Below are positions 45,304 through 54,300 of a DNA stretch of 64,000 nt, piece by piece; position 1 is the first letter of the stretch; the number at the start of each line of letters is the position of its first letter. Origin of the DNA: Watersipora subatra (lineage: Eukaryota; Bryozoa; Gymnolaemata; Cheilostomatida; Watersiporidae). Location of the stretch: assembly GCF_963576615.1 (NCBI RefSeq), contig NC_088708.1, positions 25,427,191-25,491,190 on the forward strand. The letters run 5' to 3'. Made by a program: the position numbers and the translations under genes. Below the pieces are notes generated by a model. That model was not told the origin of the DNA and ran no database searches. It saw only the letters and a list, made by a program, of their open reading frames with translations.

Positions 45304-48300
45304 GTAAGTTACACCATAATTAACTAATGCATTTTTTTCAATTTACTTGCTGTCAGTTCTCATCACTAAAGGTTGATTAATTATATCATTTGAGAAAAAT
45401 ATCATTGACAACCTTTTATATAACAAACTTAAAAAATATATATTAATTTCTTTTCTATATTGTACTGAACTTGTTTTGTTTAAAGACAGATACCTTGTAA
45501 TTTTCTCTCAATATACACCAGTGTCATCAATCCTAGACTAGAGATGATATGTTTTTTTCTACTCCTAATGTTTCCAGAATGTTCTTTTAAAGTTGACTTG
45601 TTTCGAAAAATATTCTATGAAAGTAATATATTGTCAAATAGTAACTGAGAGAAACTTATGTATCACACTTGCATATTTTTTTGATATGGAAGTATGCTAT
45701 AAACTCATTAGATATTCTACTTCATCTTCAGCAGTGAAGAAAACAGTCAAAGTTTTTTTCTGTTTGTGTACCAGCTTTTCATAAAAGTGTTGTTAGGAAT
45801 TTAGCAATAACTTTACGCCTGAACTAATTTTGGTAGATCCACGGTTGTATCTAAACGAAAACAAAACATTACCTCTGTCTCGGAAAAACCCAAACTTCCT
45901 TTTCATTTTCACTGCTTAATTTGTCTTGAAATCTCTAGCTTGAAGCTATATCTAAGCATAATTAAAACCGATGTGCACTGAGTTTTTAAGCACGTAAGTC
46001 AAATTATATAATAATTTTCGTGTGGGAATTTGTTCTATGACTAAAATTAAAGACTTTTATACATTATTTGATATAAAGTTCAGCAAAATAGATTTATATT
46101 TTAAATTTATATTTGATATTTTAAAACTGAGTGCTTTTAAAATGACTTTATTTTACTATATTGAAAATAGAAAGATAGTTTTCAACAAACTAACATTTGA
46201 AAATAACAAAAAACTATTAAAATAACACTTTAATCTGTTACAATAAATACAAGTGGCAAAAATACAGACATAATATTTGACAAAAATACTTTCATATTTG
46301 ACAAAAACTGTACTACTTTCTTAGCTTCAGCATATGGAATGCTACGATGGGCACCTCTCTGCTGGTTATTCCTTGGGCCATAACACAGGCTGGGTTCCTC
46401 CTTGGTATAGTGCTGCTCATAGTCATGGCAGGACTCAACTTTTACACAGCGTACATTATGATAACATCTACAGGTTCTATTAGTAAGTAAACTGTACCTA
46501 ACATATGATGCTCTCCGCTCTCTCACAGCGCAGTTAATAAAAAGCACTGACTATCATCAAAGGCCTGTTGCGTGACAAACACTAATACTGCAGCAAATTT
46601 AACTGAATAATGCATCATCATGATTCTGAGAATTGTGCATCTGTACATCTGTCATACCGGTCTGTGTGTAGAGGTAATACCAAATCAGATTATTAAGAAA
46701 ATGAGCAGATGACATTCTCAGACTCTTTATATAGCTGCCTCATATGTCCTCTTATCAGAATTGCTCTGATGTTCCGTGCCATGTATTGTAACCCTGATGC
46801 TAGTCTTCCAGAGGTACAAAACTATTGATAGCGTATGGTTTAAGGCAAATATGGCTGACAGGAACATGTATTGCTTTTGTGAAAGCAGAAGATTATTAAT
46901 ATAATTAAAATTATGTCTCAAATGTAGCGGCTGTAGATTAGACTTGTGAGATACTAGTCAGAATATAACCGTTTTTTTGCTAAATTTAATGTTCAGTGAC
47001 TTCCATTATGGGTACACTTAAAATTATTACTGACTGGACAACTCTTGGTGAGCAATTTTTGCCTGTTAAACATGAATGCTTTGAGCAAAATTTAAAATTT
47101 GGTCAATGTTTATATCTTTTCATGCCACTTAAAAACTAACAGCCGTGCATAAAACAGTGCATACAGAAACATGATAGTAGTTTCACAGGTCGAACTGAAG
47201 AATAAAGTTTAGAGATCCTAACCATTGTCAGCGGAAAAGTATCGTGGTTTTTAGCTTTCACATAAAGTAAAATCAACTCTTTTGTACCACAAATACTATT
47301 TTATGATGAATAAACATTAGAGTATAACCAACGCAATGATATAATGAAAATCAGAGATCACAGGTTTCTCTTATCCATCTTCTGCAGAATGCCCAGCCGG
47401 AGAGGTGGTGGAGTATTCGGATGTCTGCAGAAAATATCTAGGAAGGGTTGGTGAAGTCTTGGCTGTGTTATTCTCTTGTGCAATAATGGTTGGAGCAGTC
47501 ATTGTGTACTGGGTACTCATGTCAAACACACTCTACAGCATTGTACAATTCATATACAGTATGTATATATCTGTTCAGTTGATTGTATATACTTTATATA
47601 CAGTGAGCGGAGTTCATCTGTAACAAAAGTTGAATTGACATCAAGTACACTTAGTCTATAGCAATTACAGCTCACATAATAAAACACAGTTCAGTAATAA
47701 GACTTATACAAACACTCCAGTCGCTGCAAGCAAATTTAAATAATAGTATATATATTTCAACAGTAAGTTAGCTGCGTCTACACTAAGTACATTTCTCCTA
47801 TAATAAAAGACCATCTACATTACATCTTTTCATCTACGGTAAGGCAGCAGCATCTACGGTAAGGTAGCAGCATCTACAGTAAGGTAGCAACATCTACGAC
47901 AAGTCCAGTTTATCTTTTGTTAAAACACTTCATCTACATTGCATACTTTTGATCTACAATGATTATTTTACTTTACCTTTCTACTTAACAGTAGCTCAAC
48001 TAATCTATAAATATAAATCTCAAGTGTTTGTCATTTGTTGGTCTGTCATTCGTATGTCCAGTTATAACGATAAAGTTTTAGGAAAAAAAACAACTTCAAA
48101 CTGAAACTTGAACTCACAAACCCAGGTTCTGTAGACAGGCGTGCTATCCACTACGCATATTCACTTTGCCATACTACGGAATATTTGTGCACATACTTAT
48201 TACGCCTACCAATCTAAGCTTCAGGCTTCAGCTAGCATCCATGAACTACAAAAAGAAAAGTATGTGCCCAGACTTACCTTAAATGCTATAAATATATGTT

Positions 48301-51300
48301 TATAGGCCTATAGCATAAACTTAATTAAACTTATAGCCCAGATAGCAATGAACGAACACCTTCATTTAAAAGCTATGATGGTATACATTGCATATGTTGA
48401 TTAAAAACAAGTTTTCTGGGCAAAACCTTTTGTATTACTAGGGCAGCCCCCGGCATTCAGCTAGTCTTCTATAAGATTAATAAATTTTTAGAGAAACATT
48501 CTCTAAAAATTCTCTATTTATTACTAACGGTTATATGTATATAACTATTTACTAGTCTTTTAACAGTAAGTTTAATGTTAATATTAAACACTTCATTATT
48601 GAAAAACATGATAAAAAATACAACTATTAAATTATAAATATGATATACTATTGCATAATTACAAATAAAGTACACTCCTATGTAGTTATAAATAAGACAT
48701 ACTAATGTATAGTTATAAATAAGACATACTAATGTATAGTTATAAATAAGACATAATACTGTATAGTTATAAATATGATAGCCTACTGTGTAGTTATAAA
48801 TATGATATACTACAGTATAGTTATAAATATGATATACTACAGTATACATGTAATTGTGAATAAGATTGTAATGTTAGTGTGTAAAAGCTTAGCAAAGGTT
48901 AAGTGTCAACAGGTTAACTGTTTTCACCAAAGAAACCTTAGATATCAATAGGGCTTGCAAAGTTCTGCGACCACCAATTTAAAATGGAATAAGAGGACAT
49001 TCTGTTGGTAATTATTGCCGGAATATTTTTACAGTCTTCCATCATTTGCTCAGACTTTGGGTGCATAAACCATTATACACTCTATCACCTGTTCATACTT
49101 GGCAATCCAAAGCCATACCCTTCACAAAGGCTGAGAAGTTATGCAGTCAGCAGGTTTCTTTCTGTTGGTCAAGGACATTAATGACCTCAGCGGGTTTCAA
49201 TAATATTCAGTCTTCAGAATTTGGGCTTGTTTTATGATATTCAGGCAACTGATGCTGTGTCTTTGTAGGCTCTTACTATGACATAGGACTATTAGCCCCT
49301 GAGAGCAATTCTTCTTTCAATGATCGTAAGTAGCATTTATGGTTAGAGATATTTGGTGTTAGGAATATGGTAGAGAAGAAACTGTCAGAACATAGATAAA
49401 CTGTTGATGAGTTGGTCGATCAATCTTGCAGTATTTAGGGTATTTGCCTACTTTAGGCTGTGTTACACATTTTCGTTGCTTATTCTATGTTTGGACTGGA
49501 GTAGCTCTATGACTTGCGGATGTATGGACTGGAGTAGCTCTATGACTTGCGGATGTTTGGACTGGAGTAGTTCTATGACTTGCAGATGTTTGGACTGGAA
49601 TAGTTTTATGACTTGCAGATGTATAGACTGGAGAAGTTCTATGACTTGCGGATGTATGGACTGAAGTAGTTCTATGATTTGTGGAAACTCAAATTCTCTT
49701 AGCCTATTTATGCGCGACCAATCTTCCTTTTTCTACCCGATCACCTCAACTCAAACGTACCTCAAAAACGCTGAAGGCTTACATCACTTTATCCGATGCA
49801 ACTAGCCATAACCATGATACTGTGCATGCTACCAGTATCATATCTTCTAACAGTATTAACATTGTCTCCATCTTTCACATTGTAGCATATTTGCGATGTA
49901 CAGATGACAATGTATTCATACATGAACCAGTTCAGCTCTGGCACAACGCAACCACCAACCAGACTGTTAACACTCATGCTGATCTGTTCAACAAGTTCTG
50001 GCATCTGCAGAAAACTGTACCATTCTTCCTGCTTTGTCTCCTTGTTCCTCTCATCAACTTCAAGTCCCCCACTCTTTTTACCAAGTTTAATGCAGCAGGT
50101 AAAATATGTATGTACAAGTTCAATACAGCAGGTACAATATACTTGTACAAGTTCAATACAGCAGTACAATATACATGTACAAGTTCAATACAGCAGTACA
50201 ATATACCTGTACAAGTTCAATGCAGCAGTAAAATATACAGTTACAAGCTCAATACAGCAGGTAAAATATACATGTGCGATTCAATACAGCAGGTACAATA
50301 TACGGTACATGTACAAGTTCAATACAGCAGTACAATATACTTGTACAAGTTCAATACAGCAGTACAATATACATGTACAAGTTCAATGCAGCAGTAAAAT
50401 ATACAGTTACAAGCTCAATACAGCAGGTAAAATATACATGTGCGATTCAATACAGCAGGTACAATATACATGTACAAGTTCAATACAACAGGTACAATAT
50501 ACATGTACAAGTTCAATACAGCAGTATAATATACATGTACAAGTTCAATACAGCAGGTAAAATATACCTGTACAAGTTCAATGCAGCAGTAAAATATACA
50601 GTTACAAGTTCAATAAAGCAGGTAAAATATACATGTGCAATTCATACAGCAGGTACAATATACTTGTACAAGTTCAATACAGCAGGTACAATATACATAT
50701 ACAAGTTCAATACAGCAGGTACAATCCATATTTGTAATAGTACTGATCTACTGATCTACTCTGGAATCTTGGGAGAGAACTACTGTAAATTATTGGTTAA
50801 CATAGAGAGACATAAATAATAGGGTTGAACTTTGCAGAGTCCTCTGTAGAATCCTTTGTGGAATCCTTTGTGGAATCTTTTTGGTTTATTCCCTATCATT
50901 GTAGGAGTAATATCAGCCTTTTACCTGGTTGGATTCATCACTTACAAGACATCAAGATGGGGATTCCATATGGACTTCAATAGATCGATTGAACAGAGTA
51001 AGTAGTCTATTTGGTGTGATTACCATCAGTACTAAACCAGATCACCTTTCACCGACTATTTGTCGTAAGGTATGTAGTTTTAATTATTTAAAGTTGAAAT
51101 TTGAAAGTTTATAGGTAACTAGGACTAGTTCTACATCGTGTCTGGAAGCTTTATCAACCTTGACCTAGCTCAACTCTAACCATGTAATTCTGATGCCTTG
51201 GTGCTTGTTATTAACTACACGCATCTTCCTTGGTCTGATGTCATCAGCCTTGTGTGGCAGCCTCCACTAATTGTATACGCAGAGCGAATCTGGGAAATTA

Positions 51301-54300
51301 ATTGCTCTATTTTTGGTTTTTGTGCTTCAAAACTTCAAAGCTAGCCATCGGTTAAGATATCTAACAACTGGTTTGCTTGCCCATTTAGATGTAAGAACTT
51401 CTTTTCCTGCTTTGACTGGAGTATGCACCCTGGCCTTCTTGTCTCACTGCACATTAGTTGCGATTATACGGCAGCAGAAGAACCCAAAAAACAATGTGAG
51501 TTTCAACAACCACCCGGAACGTGGTTATACTATTTGTATTCTTGTAAAATATTAATTAGTTTGTATTCAATGCTACACACATCAATACTTCACTCTTATT
51601 ATTTTTAATTAGAGTATTTAGATTTAATGAAATTTGGCTAATAATTATTGCTCACAAGAAGACAGGGCTACAATGTCTGGTATTCATAGGTAGGGTATAA
51701 GTGAACCCTGAAGAACCAGTTGTCAGGCAAATTTTACTACACTCACTGCCAAATAAGTAGTGTATTTTAATTATTTTCTGCTCAAATACAGTAAGTTTTA
51801 TTTAAGCCTAAAAAACTTGCTCAAATGAGTTTTATTTGAGCAAAAAATTAATGAGTCTTGTTTTTGTTTGCAGTGTCATCGCAATTTTCCCTTTTTGATA
51901 AAACTAATTAAAGATCAAGGCAACTCAAGAATTACAGCACTTTTTTCGCTATGCTATCTATACATACCGACTGTTGGTTTCAAGTATTTGGAAAAAATGG
52001 TCACTCTTTTATCCTTTTTCCAGATGAAATAAAAGCTAATTTAGTAAAAAGTTCTACATGTATGTTATGCAATTATTAAAACTATTATATAATAAAGAAT
52101 AGCCCTGGGACCTCACAAATAAAATGGGTACAGTAGGTGAGACATTGTAAGTGCGTCCACTAAGGCTACACTAGTTATTTGCCCAACCAATTACTACATG
52201 TGTCAATTTCATATTCATAATTGCCTGTGCTCCCTGCATACACTGTCTATGTCTATGTCCATGTCTATGTCTATGTCTATGTTCAACAAGAATATACCTT
52301 GACAAATAGTCATTTCATAATAAGTACCTGATGGTTCATGATCACAGAATAATCTAAAACTGTGCACGCAGGTGAGAGATCTGTGTATAGCATACATCTG
52401 TGTCACCCTCACTTATGGCTACGTTGGCTGCGCATTCTACACTACGTGGCCTATGATCAGCAAAGACTGCATTGACCAGGTAAGTATTTGATGTAATTCC
52501 CTCTAGCGCCTTCATGAGATGTAATCAGATAAATAGGCATAAAATGTAATCAGATGAGGTACGAAAATATGACCTTTAATATTGATTTTAATAAAACAAC
52601 ATAAAATTATAAACTTTAGTTTTTACTCTTTTATAACAAACATCAGAGAAATAATGCAAAAGGGCAATGTGATAAAAGTTGATCCAACAGAAATAAAAAA
52701 GTTGACCGTGTTGGATGACTCAAGGAAAGGTTACGCAATGTGGGCAGGTGAAGGCTGCTGGTAGAGCTTGTCACATATTTTATGCATGTTTATCTGATCA
52801 CTTTATTACTAATAATAGCTAAACTACCCAAAAATAGAGTTACTTGAGATACTGATCAGCAAACTTGTAAATATTTGTTGATAAACAAAACATTTTAGCT
52901 TCTGGTCGGTCTTCGAGTCAGATCGATACTTATATACTATATATTATTATATATAGTATACTATATATTATACTTATATGCACACAAATCCACACAGATC
53001 ACATTCACATCGCATAAATTGTGGTTGCAATTTTTATGACAAAATAGACCGCTTCACAAACAGTCCTACTCAATACACCGTAACATGAAACTTTATAACT
53101 AAGAAATGTACTTACGTAGTAAAGTGTTGGGACAGACAATCAGCGATGCGTGATTTCTCCTCCTTAGACATGAATAACTTTCAAGTTTTTATAGATAGAT
53201 TCCCAAAACTGTATGTATTCGGATTTCTTATACACTAGTGTTAATATTCTAATGAGTTTAATATTATTAGTTTTTGGTCAAGTAAGACACCAATTAAGGG
53301 AGTGTATCTACATGTACATATACCACCAATTAAGGGAGTGTATCTACATGTATATATACCACCAATTAAGGGAGCATATCTACATGTACATATACCACCA
53401 ATTAAGGGAGCATATCTACATGTACATATACCACCAATTAAGGGAGCATATCCACATGTACATATACCACCAATTAAGGGAGCATATCTACATGTACATA
53501 TACCACCAATTAAGGGAGCATATCTACATGTACATATACCACCAATTAAGGGAGCATATCTACATGTACATATACCACCAATTAAGGGAGCATACCTACA
53601 TGTACATATACCACCAATTAAGGGAGCATATCTACATGTACATATACCACCAATTAAGGGAGCATATCTACATGTACATATACCACCAATTAAGGGAGCA
53701 TATCTACATGTACATATACCACCAATTAAGGGAGCATACCTACATGTACATATACCACCAATTAAGAGAGCATATCTACATGTACATATACCACCAATTA
53801 AGGGAGCATATCTACATGTACATATACCACCAATTAAGGGAGCATATCTACATGTAGGCTACATGTACCACCAATTGTCACATTTTTAATAAAAGAGTAA
53901 TTAAATACACTAATTATAAAAACACTTTTCTGATCGAAACTTCATGATACTTTTTTTCTAGCCGTCTGAACAACACTGTAATGTTTATGACATCAGCATG
54001 AATATTTATTAGTCAGATGTACTAGTTACTAGTGCTAGTGTAGTAGCTTGCTGCCGGTTCTCTGCCTTTAAACTGCTTCCATAATCTGTTCAGCTTAGGT
54101 AGACTAAGGAATTTATTAAAAACTAAATTGGTAAACTATTAATAATTGAAGTCCTAAAACCTTTTGAATGTTTAACGTATACCAGTATTTTTATTTAGCT
54201 GGCCGAGTAGAGCAGTGAAGTTTGACAGTTACAAAATTTTTTATTTGCGTCATACACAAATGTTCACACGCATGTCTCGTTACATGATGTATTCCTATCT

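Noticed and set aside
53213..53889. Two overlapping plus-strand frames of about 200 codons
   Set aside because: Products of the 36-bp array inside intron 8 of gene C.
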